64,000 bases of DNA, taken from assembly GCA_019308905.1 (NCBI GenBank), contig JAFDHF010000002.1, positions 1 through 64,000 of the forward strand, given 5' to 3'. This DNA comes from Deltaproteobacteria bacterium. GTDB lineage: Bacteria > Desulfobacterota > BSN033 > WVXP01. The notes beneath the pieces are model-generated. The model had not been told where the DNA came from. It ran no database searches and worked only from the letters and a program-made list of their open reading frames with translations. A program made the position numbers and the translations under genes. Of this stretch, positions 16,282-25,825 are shown one piece after another. The stretch's first letter is position 1. Each line of letters opens with the position of its first letter.

Positions 16282-17481
16282 CTAAGCCTTGCCGAGCCGT
16301 GCCTTGAACTCCTCGGTCAGCCGGGGAACTACCTGGAAGAGATCTCCCACGATTCCATAGGTGGCGATCTTGAAGATGGGAGCTTCAGGGTCTTTGTTGA
16401 TGGCAACTATGATATCAGAGGTCTTCATCCCCGCCTGGTGCTGGATGGCGCCGCTGATACCGCATGCGAAGTAGATCTTGGGCCTGACCGTCTTTCCTGT
16501 CTGGCCGACCTGGTGCTCGTATGGGATCCAACCCGAATCGACCGCAGCCCTCGATGCCCCGACGGCCGCCCCCAAAACCTCGGCCAGCTCTCTGATTACC
16601 TTGAACTGCTCGGGGCCGCCAAGCCCTCGCCCGCCGGACACGATTATCTCGGCATCCATAAGATTGATCGACTCGGCCCCCTTGACGAACTCCAATACCC
16701 GGGTATGGACCTGATCTTCATCCATGGCCAGCGGTTCCCTGACTATCTCTCCCTGCCTCGATTCGTCTCTTGGGGGCATGGGGAAAACCTTCGGCCGTAC
16801 GGTCGACATCTGGGGCCGGCGAGCCTCACAGACAATGGTAGCCATTATGTTCCCCCCAAAGGCCGGCCTGGTCTGCCTGAGGAGTTTCTTCTCCGGATCG
16901 ATGTCGAGGCCCGTGCAGTCTGCGGTTAACCCCGTCTCCAATGTGGTGGCCACGCATCCGGCAAAATCACGGCCCTGGATGGTGGCACCGAAAAGAACCA
17001 CTTCGGGCCTGTACTTGCGAATCAGGTTGACGGCAGCTGCCGCATAAGGTTCCGTACGGTACTCTTTGAGGAGAGGGTCTTGGGTGAGGTAGATCCTCTC
17101 CGCTCCGTAATGGAAAGCCTCTGAGGCAAACGATTCGACTCCATCTCCGAGAAGCATTCCGCAGAGACTGCACCCCAGACTATCGGCAAGCCTTCTACCC
17201 TGGCCGAGCAGCTCAAAGGAGACGTTTGCGAGCTTGCCCCGGTCGTGCTCGATGTAAACCCATACGTCCCTGTACCCCTCCACATCTGTTCCGGCTTTCT
17301 TCTCCTCCTTCTCGATCGTGATGGCATCCACAGGGCAGACATCGAGACAGGCTCCGCAGAAGGTGCACTTCTCGTTGACCACGGCCAGGTTGTCCACAAG
17401 GGATAGAGCGTCATACGGGCAGGCCTCTATACAGGCCCCGCATCCTGTACAGGTTTCTATATCGATTATCAGCTTCGGCAT
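16282..17481 (-). CDS. etfA: Electron transfer flavoprotein alpha subunit with N-terminal double [4Fe-4S] ferredoxin domain
   Basis: This 399-residue subunit has two ferredoxin motifs at the N-terminus ([12 protein letters not shown] and [12 protein letters not shown], residues 11-50). The ETF alpha domain and the C-terminal FAD domain follow ([37 protein letters not shown]). It pairs with EtfB to carry electrons from acyl-CoA dehydrogenases or similar flavoproteins. The iron-sulfur extension is typical of anaerobes and could pass electrons to ferredoxin, quinone-reducing or heterodisulfide partners. ATG with GGAGGAAGA upstream. It is the last gene of the crotonase-etfB-etfA operon. Confidence 0.96.
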   Translation of the reverse strand: MPKLIIDIETCTGCGACIEACPYDALSLVDNLAVVNEKCTFCGACLDVCPVDAITIEKEEKKAGTDVEGYRDVWVYIEHDRGKLANVSFELLGQGRRLADSLGCSLCGMLLGDGVESFASEAFHYGAERIYLTQDPLLKEYRTEPYAAAAVNLIRKYRPEVVLFGATIQGRDFAGCVATTLETGLTADCTGLDIDPEKKLLRQTRPAFGGNIMATIVCEARRPQMSTVRPKVFPMPPRDESRQGEIVREPLAMDEDQVHTRVLEFVKGAESINLMDAEIIVSGGRGLGGPEQFKVIRELAEVLGAAVGASRAAVDSGWIPYEHQVGQTGKTVRPKIYFACGISGAIQHQAGMKTSDIIVAINKDPEAPIFKIATYGIVGDLFQVVPRLTEEFKARLGKA

Positions 17482-17503
17482 TCTTCCTCCCCTCCTGGCA
17501 GGG

Positions 17504-18298
17504 CTATTTGATCACCTTGGCCTCCAGCAACTTGTCGGCCAGTTGGGCAACAACTTCTGGAACCTCACCCTGGAGGATCTCCCCCCCTCCCCTCTGTTCA
17601 GGTGTGAAGACCCGCATCACCCAGGTGGGAGATCCGTCAAAGCCCACCTTCTTAGGGTCCACGTCAATATCGGCCACGGTCCAGGTAGGGATATCGGCCC
17701 TGGCCGCCTTCTTTATACCCAAAAGCGAGGGGAGTCTCGGCTCATTGATGTCCTTCATAACCGTTATCAGAGCAGGCAGAGAGGATTCCACGACCTCTTT
17801 GCCGTCTTCAAGCATTCTCTCAACCACAATCCGCCTCTTCTCAGGGTCGATCTCCTTCACCTTCGAGACATAGGTGAGCTGGGGAATCTTCAGGCGCGTC
17901 GCCACACCAGGGCCGACCTGTGCGGTATCCCCGTCGATGGCCTGTTTTCCGCAGATCACCAAGTCGACCTCACCGATCTTCTCGATGGCCTTGGACAGGG
18001 TATAGGCCGTGGCCAGGGTGTCCGCTCCGGCAAAGGCCTGGTCAGACAGTAGAATCGTCCTGTCAGCCCCCATGGCGAGTGCGTTCCGAAGGACATCGAT
18101 CGCCTGGGGAGGCCCCATGCTGACTACGTTGACCTCCCCCCCGTACTTCTCCCGGATCTGAAGACCCTCTTCGATGGCAAACTCGTCAAAGGGATTGGTG
18201 ATGCTCTCAACCCCTTCCCGAATCAGCGTACCCGTCTCAGGATTGATCCTCACGTCCGTCGTGTCCGGAACCTGCTTCACACAAACCACAATCTTCAC
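17504..18298 (-). CDS. etfB: Electron transfer flavoprotein beta subunit
   Basis: This 264-residue partner of EtfA binds the AMP or second FAD of the dimer. Clear motifs are KIVVCVKQVPDTTDVRINPETG at the start (the first residue is encoded by GTG), NPFDEFAIEEGL, VSMGPPQA, and the nucleotide loop CGKQAIDGDTAQVGPG. It lies 22 bp upstream of etfA and about 55 bp downstream of the crotonase gene. GAGGAGGAGA provides the ribosome site. Whether the pair bifurcates electrons cannot be decided from these motifs alone. Confidence 0.96.
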   Translation of the reverse strand: MKIVVCVKQVPDTTDVRINPETGTLIREGVESITNPFDEFAIEEGLQIREKYGGEVNVVSMGPPQAIDVLRNALAMGADRTILLSDQAFAGADTLATAYTLSKAIEKIGEVDLVICGKQAIDGDTAQVGPGVATRLKIPQLTYVSKVKEIDPEKRRIVVERMLEDGKEVVESSLPALITVMKDINEPRLPSLLGIKKAARADIPTWTVADIDVDPKKVGFDGSPTWVMRVFTPEQRGGGEILQGEVPEVVAQLADKLLEAKVIK

Positions 18299-18352
18299 GT
18301 GTCTCCTCCTCGCCGGCTCCCCTCTTCCAGTCAGCCGGGCCTCATCCGGCTT

Positions 18353-19135
18353 TCACCTTCCCACGAACCGGGGCTTCCGTTTCTCCACAAAGGATGCCAT
18401 GCCTTCTCTCTGATCCATCGTGGCAAAACACATACCAAAGGAGAGGGACTCCATGTGGCATGCCTCTTCCAGCGCGACCTCATATCCCCTGTCGATACTC
18501 GCCTTGGCGAGTTTCAGGGCGATAGGTCCGTTGGAGCCGATCTTCCCCGCCACCTTTCTAGTCTCCTCCATCAAAGAATCCCCTGGAAAGACCCGATTGA
18601 CGATCCCCAAATCCCTTGCCTCTTCAGCCGAAATCATGCTCCCCGTAAAGATCAACTCCTTGGCCCTGGCCTTTCCTATCAGCCGGGGAAGCCTCTGGGT
18701 TCCTCCAAACCCCGGAAACACCCCCAGGGTGACCTCCGGCAGACCGAATTTGGCCTTGTCAGAGGCGAAGGCGAAATCGCACGCAAGGGCGAGCTCCGTA
18801 CCCCCTCCCAGAGCAAAACCATTGACCGCCGCAATCACCACCTTGCCCATCCTTTCGATCCGGCCGAGGGTCTCGTGACCGAGCCTCGAAAACCGGAAAG
18901 CCTCCAGGCAGTTCATCTCTTTCATCTCCTGAATGTCGGCTCCGGCCACGAAAGCCCGGTCTCCAGATCCGGTCAGAATCACCACCCCGACCCTGTCGTC
19001 CTCCTCCAGTTCCCCGAATACCGCCTGAAGCTCGTGGAGGGTCTCCATGTTCAAGGCATTGAGAGCCTTAGGCCTGTTGATGGCCACTGTCCCGATGCCT
19101 TCGGCGATGTCAAGCAGAAGGTTCTGGTAAGCCAT
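18353..19135 (-). CDS. Enoyl-CoA hydratase/isomerase (crotonase) family protein
   Basis: This 260-residue soluble enzyme probably hydrates enoyl-CoA in beta-oxidation or aromatic/fatty acid degradation. The oxyanion-hole region is FVAGADIQEM and NGFALGGGTELALACDFAFAS. Both catalytic Glu are present, in GGGTELALA and GLPEVTLGVFPGFGG. The C-terminal FVEKRKPRF is typical of short-chain crotonases. It is the first gene before etfB and etfA, so the operon likely links an acyl-CoA pathway to electron transfer. ATG preceded by GAGGAAGAGG. Confidence 0.92.
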   Translation of the reverse strand: MAYQNLLLDIAEGIGTVAINRPKALNALNMETLHELQAVFGELEEDDRVGVVILTGSGDRAFVAGADIQEMKEMNCLEAFRFSRLGHETLGRIERMGKVVIAAVNGFALGGGTELALACDFAFASDKAKFGLPEVTLGVFPGFGGTQRLPRLIGKARAKELIFTGSMISAEEARDLGIVNRVFPGDSLMEETRKVAGKIGSNGPIALKLAKASIDRGYEVALEEACHMESLSFGMCFATMDQREGMASFVEKRKPRFVGR

Positions 19136-19203
19136 CCTCTTCCTCCTGTAAGAACTCGGCCGCGGAGCTCAGGTGCCGGGGATTGAGCGAGATTTCACAA
19201 AAG

Positions 19204-19232
19204 GGTTAACCCATTCCGGGGCCCCTTGTCAA
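19204..19232 (-). promoter_or_regulatory. Probable promoter of the crotonase-etfB-etfA operon
   Basis: On the minus strand a perfect TTGACA (19227-19232) and TTAACC (19204-19209) are separated by 17 bp, about 70 bp before the crotonase start. The remaining part of the 232-bp gap toward the surA-like gene shows nothing else I can support. Confidence 0.4.
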
Positions 19233-19367
19233 CTCCGGGCGAGCCCCCCGCCCCGAGGGGGATCCACTCTCTGTCAAAAGATCCTCTCATGGGGTTCCCG
19301 TCGCTTCCACAATCCCGTTCAGGGATAGACATGGACCAAGAGCCCGGAGGCACCAGATACCGTCAGC

Positions 19368-20339
19368 TCAGAGCTTCACCTCAATGAAAGACCGCTTCTT
19401 GAGCTTGGCCAGCCAGCGCCTGTACAGCCGTTCCGCCAACTCCCTGTAGCAGTCCTCCTCGACCCGTTTCCGTATTTCGGCCAGAGGAATCGGCTTTGCC
19501 TCTTTTCTATCCGTCACCTGGATGATAACGACCCCATCGGGCGTTCGAATCGGCCCCCCCACTCCTCCCACAGGAAGGCTGAACGCCTCTTTCTCAAGGG
19601 CGGGAATCATTTCCCCCTTCTTGAAGTAACCGAGATCACCCTCCTCCAGGCCAGAGATGCTCTGGGAATATGTACGTGCAAGAGAGGCAAGGTCCTCACC
19701 CTTCTCTGCCCTTCCGACGATCTCTTCGGCCTTTGAAAGGGCCGAAGCTTCGGCCTCCCCCGTTGCATTCGGAGGGAGAGGGATCCTGATATGAGTGATC
19801 CTCACCGATTCCTCGGTTCTGTAGTCGTTGATATGGGTCTGGTAGTAGCTTCTTACATCCTCCTCTTTCACCTCGACCTTCGATCTGACGACCTGGTTGA
19901 CCAGAGTGGTCTTCCTCAGCCCATTGATCACTTCCTGCCTGATATCCTCGTAGGTGAGGCCCTCTGCACGCAGCGCGGCCTCGAACTGGCTCTTGGTCAA
20001 ACCCCTCTGCCTCCTGAAGGATTCCAATGCCTCCTTCACCCGGCTCTTGCTCACCTGGATCCCCCTCCTCTTCGCCTCCTGCTCGATGAGTTTCTCCTCG
20101 ATAAGGTCGTCGAGTGCCCTCCGCCTCGCATCCTCGAGGTTGAACCGGACGTTCAGGGGGTCGCCCCCTTTGGGTATTCTGGGAAAGAAGGATCTCCTGA
20201 ATCTCTCGAGTTCGGAGAGGGTTATTATGTCGTCGTTGACAATGGCCACTATCCGGTCGACGATCTCAGCCCTTCCCGGTGGATCCAGAAGGGCAAGGGC
20301 AAAGGAACAAACCAGAATCTTGAGCCATGTCCATCCCAT
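19368..20339 (-). CDS. SurA-like periplasmic peptidyl-prolyl isomerase/chaperone
   Basis: This 323-residue exported protein has an N-terminal signal (WLKILVCSFALALLDPPGRAE). A SurA N-terminal chaperone domain (VDRIVAIVNDDIITLSELERF) is followed by a single parvulin domain with RITHIRIP, DLGYFKKGEMIPALEKEAF and TPDGVVIIQVTDR. It should assist folding of outer-membrane proteins on the way to BamA, which is encoded 11 kb away. It lies 10 bp downstream of a second PPIase gene and mfd, a cluster seen in Desulfobacterota. SurA of E. coli has two parvulin domains; this one has one. Confidence 0.9.
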   Translation of the reverse strand: MGWTWLKILVCSFALALLDPPGRAEIVDRIVAIVNDDIITLSELERFRRSFFPRIPKGGDPLNVRFNLEDARRRALDDLIEEKLIEQEAKRRGIQVSKSRVKEALESFRRQRGLTKSQFEAALRAEGLTYEDIRQEVINGLRKTTLVNQVVRSKVEVKEEDVRSYYQTHINDYRTEESVRITHIRIPLPPNATGEAEASALSKAEEIVGRAEKGEDLASLARTYSQSISGLEEGDLGYFKKGEMIPALEKEAFSLPVGGVGGPIRTPDGVVIIQVTDRKEAKPIPLAEIRKRVEEDCYRELAERLYRRWLAKLKKRSFIEVKL

Positions 20340-20349
20340 GAAGCTGGCC

Positions 20350-21294
20350 TCACTCCGTGTATTCCAAGAGCCGGTGGTTGATCTCGATCTTGGCGTTCTT
20401 CTTCAGTTCCTCCAACCACTGGTAGTAAAGCTGTTCAGACTTGATCCGAGCGATTTTCCTCTTCACATCGTCGGCCACCTCTTCAAATGTAAGCTGGCGG
20501 CCCCGTACCTTGTCTTCCACCTTGAAGATATGGTATCCGTAAGGACTCCTCACAGGCTTGCTGATCTCTCCCTTCTCCATGGAGAAGACCACGTCGAACT
20601 CCCCAGGCATATCGCCCCGGGCAAAATACCCCAAATCCCCTCCGAAGGCGCTCTCAGGCCCCAGGGAATTTTCAAGGGCGAGTTCTTCAAACTCCTTCCC
20701 CGCCTTGAGTTCCCGAAGGATCTTCTTGGCATTCCGCTCCGAGGCCACGACTATCTGCCTGGCTCTGACCCGCTCGGGAAGCAGATAATCCTCACGGTGG
20801 GCATCGTAGTAGGCGCGGGCCTCCTCCGTGGTGATGGTACCGTCGAAATGGCAGCCTGTTTGAATCGTCTTCTCGATCAGTATCCTCTCCTTCACCCTCT
20901 TTTTCCACGTCTCAAAGGAGAGTCCCTGGCTGCTCAAGTAGTCCCGGAGGCTCTCCCCCTTGTAGTCGCTTTTGGTCTCCATGACTTCGGCTTCCAGCTC
21001 CTCATCTGTCACCGTCATTCCCAGACGTCTGGCCTCCTCCAGGATAAGAGCCTCCTCCACCATCTGCTCGAGGAATCTCTCCTTCATCTCCATGAGCGCC
21101 TCATGTCCTCCAGGGGAAAACTCATTCTCCAGCCTCATCTGACGGAATTCTCGATTGAAATCCTCCAGGGTTATGGCCTTGCCATCCACACGGGCCAGAA
21201 TGTGGGCGGGGATATCACCCCTTTTGCATCCCGAGAGGGTGAATAGAACCAAGAGCCCAACCGAAAAGAGTACCCTTCTCATACCTTTCCTCAT
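20350..21294 (-). CDS. Parvulin-type peptidyl-prolyl isomerase lipoprotein (PrsA/PpiC-like)
   Basis: The protein has 310-314 residues with a lipoprotein signal peptide: a hydrophobic run ending LFTLSGCKRG, where Cys would be lipidated. A SurA-N-like domain follows (ILARVDGKAITLEDFNREF). The parvulin domain has RARQIVVASE, DLGYFARGDMPGEFD and SPYGYHIFKVED. It is a periplasmic folding factor attached to a membrane. The start may be the ATG at 21294 or 21282; the second has AGGAAAGG before it. It lies between mfd and the surA-like gene, so the three probably form one transcript. Confidence 0.9.
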   Translation of the reverse strand: MRKGMRRVLFSVGLLVLFTLSGCKRGDIPAHILARVDGKAITLEDFNREFRQMRLENEFSPGGHEALMEMKERFLEQMVEEALILEEARRLGMTVTDEELEAEVMETKSDYKGESLRDYLSSQGLSFETWKKRVKERILIEKTIQTGCHFDGTITTEEARAYYDAHREDYLLPERVRARQIVVASERNAKKILRELKAGKEFEELALENSLGPESAFGGDLGYFARGDMPGEFDVVFSMEKGEISKPVRSPYGYHIFKVEDKVRGRQLTFEEVADDVKRKIARIKSEQLYYQWLEELKKNAKIEINHRLLEYTE

Positions 21295-21303
21295 CGGAAG
21301 ACC

Positions 21304-24300
21304 CTACCCCAACCCGATACTGGAGATATCCACATCCCCGGGCCTGTCCTCCTGAATTTTCAACTGCCCCAAGAGGTTCTTCACCACCTCGTGGACGTCC
21401 TTCTCGCCATCGAGTTCGATCCTCAACCTCAGATCAGGGCTGAACCGGACCCGGTCTGGAAACCTCCTTGCAAGGGCCACGATGGCGCCGGGTTCGATCC
21501 TTGCGGCCTTCTCAAAGCCGAGAACCACCCGACGCCCGTCAAAGTCGAAGGTCCTCACCCCCATCCGGCTCAACAGGGGCCTAACCCTCATGACTGCCAG
21601 AAGATGAGAAACCGGCTCTGGAACCGTTCCATACCGGTCCACCAGTTCAGCTCGTATATCCTCCAGGTCTTCATCCGTCTCGGCCGCTGACAGCCGCTTG
21701 TAGATCGACAGCCTCTGATGGGGGTTCGCAACGTAGTCATCCGGGATGAAGGCAGGTCTGTTCCACCGGATCTCAGGTACAACCTTTTCCTCGATCCTCT
21801 CACCCCTGAACCGCCTGACGGCCTTTTCCACGAGCTGAGTATACATTTCAAACCCGACCGCGGCAATATGCCCTGACTGCTGAGTACCCAGGAGATTGCC
21901 CGCTCCCCGAATCTCCAGATCCTGCAGGGCCAGCTTGAATCCCGACCCGAGTTCGGTGAATTCCTGAATGGCTCTAAGCCGCTTGAGGGCGTCTCGCGAT
22001 AGGGCTCCCTCCCCTGGAACGAGCAGATAGGCGTATGCCTTCTCCTTGCTCCGCCCGACCCGACCACGGAGTTGGTACAGGTCTGCCAGGCCGAACTGTT
22101 CTGCATGATCGATGATGATCGTGTTGGCCGTGGGAATGTCGAGACCCGACTCGATGATACTCGTACAGAGGAGTACGTCGATCCGGTGTGTAATAAAATC
22201 GAGCATGACCCTCTCGAGGGCACGCTCTCCCATCTGACCGTGGGCTACGGCCAGCTTCACCTCGGGCACGAGGTTTCTCAGATAGTCGTGCATGGCCATG
22301 ATATCATGGACACGGTTATGGACGAAGAAGACCTGGCCTCCCCGTTTGACCTCCTGGATGATGGCATTCCGGATCACTTCTCTATCAAAGGGATAGAGAA
22401 AGGTGCGGATCGTCTGCCTGTCCTGGGGGGGCGTGTTGATGACCGACATGTCTCGAATCCCGGTGAGAGACATATGGAGAGTCCTCGGAATCGGAGTGGC
22501 CGAGAGGGTGAGAACGTCCACGAGCTTCCTGAGTCCCTTTATCCTCTCCTTGTGAGTAACGCCGAACCGGTGCTCTTCGTCCACGATGAGCAGACCGAGA
22601 TCCTTGAACTTGAGATCCTTTTGGAGAAGCAGGTGGGTGCCGATGATGATATCGATCTTACCTTTTTCGATCTCCTCCAGGATCGTGGCCTGCTCCCCGG
22701 CCGTCTTGAACCGGCTCAGGGACTCCACGACTATTGGATAGTCTTCGAGCCGCTTGGAGAAAGTCAGGTAGTGTTGCTGGGCCAGAACCGTTGTAGGCAC
22801 CAGTACGGCCACCTGCTTGGCATCCATCACGGCCTTGAAGGCGGCACGGATGGCGACCTCAGTCTTACCGTATCCCACATCGCCGCAGATCAGCCGGTCC
22901 ATGGGGACAGGCCGCTCCATGTCTGTCAGAACGTCCTGGATGGCTTCCGACTGATCAGGCGTTTCATCATACTCAAACCGGGCCTCGAATTCCCTGAAAT
23001 ACCGGTCTGGTTTGGAAAAGGCAAACCCCCTGAAAAGCCGGCGGGCCGCATAAATCTCAAGCAGTTCCCGTGCCATGTTTTCGACAGCCGCGGCCACCTT
23101 CTTCTTCACCCGCTTCCACCGGGTGCCTCCGAGACGATCCAACTGGGGCTTCTTCTCTCCCGTGCCCACGTATCTCTGGACCAGATTGAGACGATGAACG
23201 GGAACATAGAGCTTGTCTCCTCCCAGGTACTCAAGGAGCAGGTAGTCATTGCTCGCCCCTCCTACGTCCAGCCTGTGGAGCCCCCGGTAGATGCCGATCC
23301 CGTAGTCGAGATGGACCACGGGATCACCCGGATTCAAATCGCCGAAAGAGGTGAAAAAGGGGCCCTGCCTCCTCTTCCCCGGCTTCCGGACCTTGCGCCT
23401 TTCGCCGAAGATCTCCTCCTCGGTGATGAAGGCGAGACCCTCCGCTGCAAGGCGGAACCCTGCAGAAAGATCTCCCACAAGGATTGCAGGACGGTCCCTC
23501 TCGATCTCCTCTACCGCCGAAAAAGGTACCTGAAGACTATCGGTGGAGACTCCGTATTCATCGAGAACCCCGCCGAGCCGGCCGGCCTGCTCCGAGTTCC
23601 TCGACACGAAGAAGACCGACATTCCCTTCTCCCGGCACCTCTCGATCTCCTTTACAAGAGGTTCCAGAAGCATCTCCTCCTTCTGCCCCCTGAGGATCTC
23701 CCTCCTCAGGTTTGCGTTCTCTTCCACCCGGAATCGGAAAGCCCCTTCGCCGTCCTCTGCTTCTCCCCGGATCTCGATCTGCTCCAGGATGACTCGGGCC
23801 TTCTCCACCAGGGCGTCCCCTGTCTCCCGTGGATCGGAAACCAGGACCTCAGGAGACCGGGAAGATCCGAGCCGGCCGCCGGAATTCTCAAGACGTTCCT
23901 TGGTCTCTTCCATCAAGCCCGCCATCTCCTGAAAGATCAGGCCAGGAGAATCGAGCAACAGGACCTGCCTGGGGGATATGTAGGCGAGGAGGTCCTCCAG
24001 GGCCGGATTCCCCGGCTCTTGTAGGAACTCTCCAGACGGGATAACCGTGGCCTCCTCGATCTCCATGGAGGACCTCTGGGTCTCGGGATCGAAGCATCTG
24101 AGGGAGACTATCTCTTCCCCGGACCATTCGAGCCGGAGTGGGTAATCGTAAAGAGGAGAGAAGACATCCACGATCCCCCCCCTGACGGTGTATTCACCCT
24201 TCTCTTCCACCGTGTCGACACGAAGGTATCCCGACCGAATCAGAGAATCGATCAGATCGTCCTGATCGATCCGATCCCCTCTTTTCACAAGAACGGAGAG

Positions 24301-24723
24301 ACCGCCGAGGACTCTCCTCGGTATCACCTTCTGCACCACCGCCCTGGCCGAGGTAAAACAGATGCTGCTGTTGTCCTGGTCCAGATGAAACAGAACCCTG
24401 AGACGGTCTGCAACCGAATCGGGGGTGGGTGGAATTGGACCCCAGGGAAGGGACTCCCGAGGGGGATAGAGCAACACGGCTTCTCCCTTGCCCCTGAAAA
24501 AGAACCGGAAATCCTCCCACAGAGACTCGGCCTCGCGGTGGGTTGGAACGACCACCACGACAGGGAGCCTGGATTGCTCGCAGAGTCTGGAAAGCATATA
24601 GGCCCTGGAACTCCCCAGAAGACCGTATACCCGTGCCTTGCCCCTGCCGCTGAGAACCCATTGGGCCAGGGAATCGACGAGTCGGCCGGTCTCGTGATTG
24701 GGATTTTCCAGGAAGCTGTTCAC
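21304..24723 (-). CDS. mfd: Transcription-repair coupling factor Mfd
   Basis: This 1139-residue DNA translocase removes RNA polymerase stalled at lesions and recruits UvrA. Parts in order are a UvrB-like N-terminal module, the RNA polymerase-interacting domain (FGDLNPGDPVVHLDYGIG), the RecG-like translocase with Walker A GDVGYGKTEVA and LLIVDEEHRFGV, the helicase C domain with the QLRGRVGRS motif, and the C-terminal TRCF domain. The start is probably a GTG at 24723 with a poor ribosome site. The length is normal for the family. A repeat copy and TTGACG-type promoter lie just upstream. Confidence 0.97.
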   Translation of the reverse strand: MNSFLENPNHETGRLVDSLAQWVLSGRGKARVYGLLGSSRAYMLSRLCEQSRLPVVVVVPTHREAESLWEDFRFFFRGKGEAVLLYPPRESLPWGPIPPTPDSVADRLRVLFHLDQDNSSICFTSARAVVQKVIPRRVLGGLSVLVKRGDRIDQDDLIDSLIRSGYLRVDTVEEKGEYTVRGGIVDVFSPLYDYPLRLEWSGEEIVSLRCFDPETQRSSMEIEEATVIPSGEFLQEPGNPALEDLLAYISPRQVLLLDSPGLIFQEMAGLMEETKERLENSGGRLGSSRSPEVLVSDPRETGDALVEKARVILEQIEIRGEAEDGEGAFRFRVEENANLRREILRGQKEEMLLEPLVKEIERCREKGMSVFFVSRNSEQAGRLGGVLDEYGVSTDSLQVPFSAVEEIERDRPAILVGDLSAGFRLAAEGLAFITEEEIFGERRKVRKPGKRRQGPFFTSFGDLNPGDPVVHLDYGIGIYRGLHRLDVGGASNDYLLLEYLGGDKLYVPVHRLNLVQRYVGTGEKKPQLDRLGGTRWKRVKKKVAAAVENMARELLEIYAARRLFRGFAFSKPDRYFREFEARFEYDETPDQSEAIQDVLTDMERPVPMDRLICGDVGYGKTEVAIRAAFKAVMDAKQVAVLVPTTVLAQQHYLTFSKRLEDYPIVVESLSRFKTAGEQATILEEIEKGKIDIIIGTHLLLQKDLKFKDLGLLIVDEEHRFGVTHKERIKGLRKLVDVLTLSATPIPRTLHMSLTGIRDMSVINTPPQDRQTIRTFLYPFDREVIRNAIIQEVKRGGQVFFVHNRVHDIMAMHDYLRNLVPEVKLAVAHGQMGERALERVMLDFITHRIDVLLCTSIIESGLDIPTANTIIIDHAEQFGLADLYQLRGRVGRSKEKAYAYLLVPGEGALSRDALKRLRAIQEFTELGSGFKLALQDLEIRGAGNLLGTQQSGHIAAVGFEMYTQLVEKAVRRFRGERIEEKVVPEIRWNRPAFIPDDYVANPHQRLSIYKRLSAAETDEDLEDIRAELVDRYGTVPEPVSHLLAVMRVRPLLSRMGVRTFDFDGRRVVLGFEKAARIEPGAIVALARRFPDRVRFSPDLRLRIELDGEKDVHEVVKNLLGQLKIQEDRPGDVDISSIGLG

Positions 24724-24729
24724 GAGATA

Positions 24730-24758
24730 AGGTTAAATCCCTATCAGGAATTCGTCAA
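24730..24758 (-). promoter_or_regulatory. Candidate promoter of mfd
   Basis: On the minus strand TTGACG (24753-24758) is followed by TAACCT at 17 bp (24730-24735), or TTAACC at 16 bp. It starts 10 bp beyond the end of repeat copy D. The -10 is weak, and the mapped start codon is only a few bases away, so the true site may differ. Confidence 0.3.
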
Positions 24759-24768
24759 CCAGGATCCC

Positions 24769-24836
24769 CGGGAGTATCCTGACTTTCGGAGAACGCCCTC
24801 GTCTTCGAGGGTCGTTGCGGAACCGTTGGGTAACCG
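24769..24836 (-). repeat. Dispersed MITE-like repeat, copy D (end fragment)
   Basis: About 68 bp align with the 'right' end of the family: a degenerate terminal repeat (CGGGAGTATCCTGACTTTCGG), then GAGAACGCCCT, TTGCGGAACCG and GGGTAACC, matching the GAGAACACCCT, TTGCGGAAGCGG and GGGTACC blocks of copies B and C. The tandem-repeat core and other end are missing. The preserved end faces mfd. The rest of the 267-bp gap up to the FHA gene shows nothing I can name. Confidence 0.65.
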
Positions 24837-24990
24837 GGGCGCTATTACCGCGAGATGGATAAGATCGCGACAACAGATTCAAAAGGCCCCTTGCTGGGAG
24901 AGATATGAAGTGACACGGTTTGCAGCCAGGAGGGATACCGGCAGTCCCTCTGGCCGCCTCTATTCCAAGGGAGATAGGGAGCCCTCACGA

Positions 24991-25707
24991 TCACGCCTTG
25001 CTGTGGAAGCGCATGCTGTTGCCTCCCACCGAGATGACGTCGCCGTCCTTGAGTTCCTGCTGCCCCTTGACGGGATTACCGTTGACACGGGTCGTCCTCA
25101 CACCCCCCAGGCTGGAGATGTAGAAGCCTGAGGGTCGCCGGCTTATATGGAAGGCGGATCTTCCCACAAGGAGCCCCTTGAGCCTTATGTCGGCACGGCG
25201 ATCTGTACCGGCAGTAATGACGCTCTTTGTCAGCTCGATCTCTTGCGGACCCGAACAACCCGAAATGACCGTGATCGAACACCGGACGCCGCCCTGCCCC
25301 CCGCCTCCACCGGCTTTCTGGGTCTTGCCCAGCAGCTCCTCCTGCTTCTTGGTCTGGAGAATCAGGGTCTTCTCCACACTGAATCCGTCCGAACCGGCCC
25401 CCTGTGACAGGGGTTCATCCTCCTCCTCGATAAAGACCAGGCTGTGCTTGCCTATGAGGATCTGGTCGTTATGGGAGAGAATCCATTCCGAGATCCTCTT
25501 GTTGTTGACGAATGTTCCATTGAGACTCTTGAGATCCTGGATAATAAACCTGGGGCCCTCCTGGTAGATCCGGGCGTGCCTTCTCGAGACGGCCATGTTG
25601 TCGATTACGATGTCGTTCCTCCTCGACCTCCCAATCATGATAGACGGTTTGTCCAGGGGAACCTGCCTTAATGCAACGTTGTTGAACCGAACCTCGAGCC
25701 TTGCCAT
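24991..25707 (-). CDS. Protein with two forkhead-associated (FHA) domains
   Basis: This is a 238-residue soluble protein. The first FHA domain (about residues 20-95) is canonical: IMIGRSRRNDIVID, SRRHARI and SLNGTFVNNKRI, so it should bind phosphothreonine. The second (about 150-235) is degenerate, with TAGTDRRADIRL in place of the Gly-Arg turn and RTTRVNGNPV near the end. A Gly-rich linker (GGGGGQGG) joins them. A Ser/Thr kinase partner is expected but is not in the window. The ATG follows a strong GGGGGAGGTGA site. Repeat copies lie on both sides of the gene. Confidence 0.88.
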   Translation of the reverse strand: MARLEVRFNNVALRQVPLDKPSIMIGRSRRNDIVIDNMAVSRRHARIYQEGPRFIIQDLKSLNGTFVNNKRISEWILSHNDQILIGKHSLVFIEEEDEPLSQGAGSDGFSVEKTLILQTKKQEELLGKTQKAGGGGGQGGVRCSITVISGCSGPQEIELTKSVITAGTDRRADIRLKGLLVGRSAFHISRRPSGFYISSLGGVRTTRVNGNPVKGQQELKDGDVISVGGNSMRFHSKA

Positions 25708-25784
25708 TCCCTCACCTCCCCCTCGGGGAATCGGTTCCTCTCGCCACTGGAACCCTCCCGGGAGGATGCATCAAAAACCCATCT

Positions 25785-25813
25785 ATCCTATAGGAGAAAG
25801 GGGGGATTGTCAA
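25785..25813 (-). promoter_or_regulatory. Probable promoter of the FHA gene, next to repeat copy B
   Basis: On the minus strand a perfect TTGACA (25808-25813), a 17-bp spacer and TAGGAT (25785-25790) form a good sigma-70 match, about 78 bp before the start codon. The -35 box lies 12 bp beyond the end of repeat copy B. Confidence 0.5.
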
Positions 25814-25825
25814 GTTGGACAGACC

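Noticed and set aside
22072-24024. 650-codon plus-strand frame opposite mfd
   Set aside because: It mirrors Mfd coding and shows no family motif or ribosome site.
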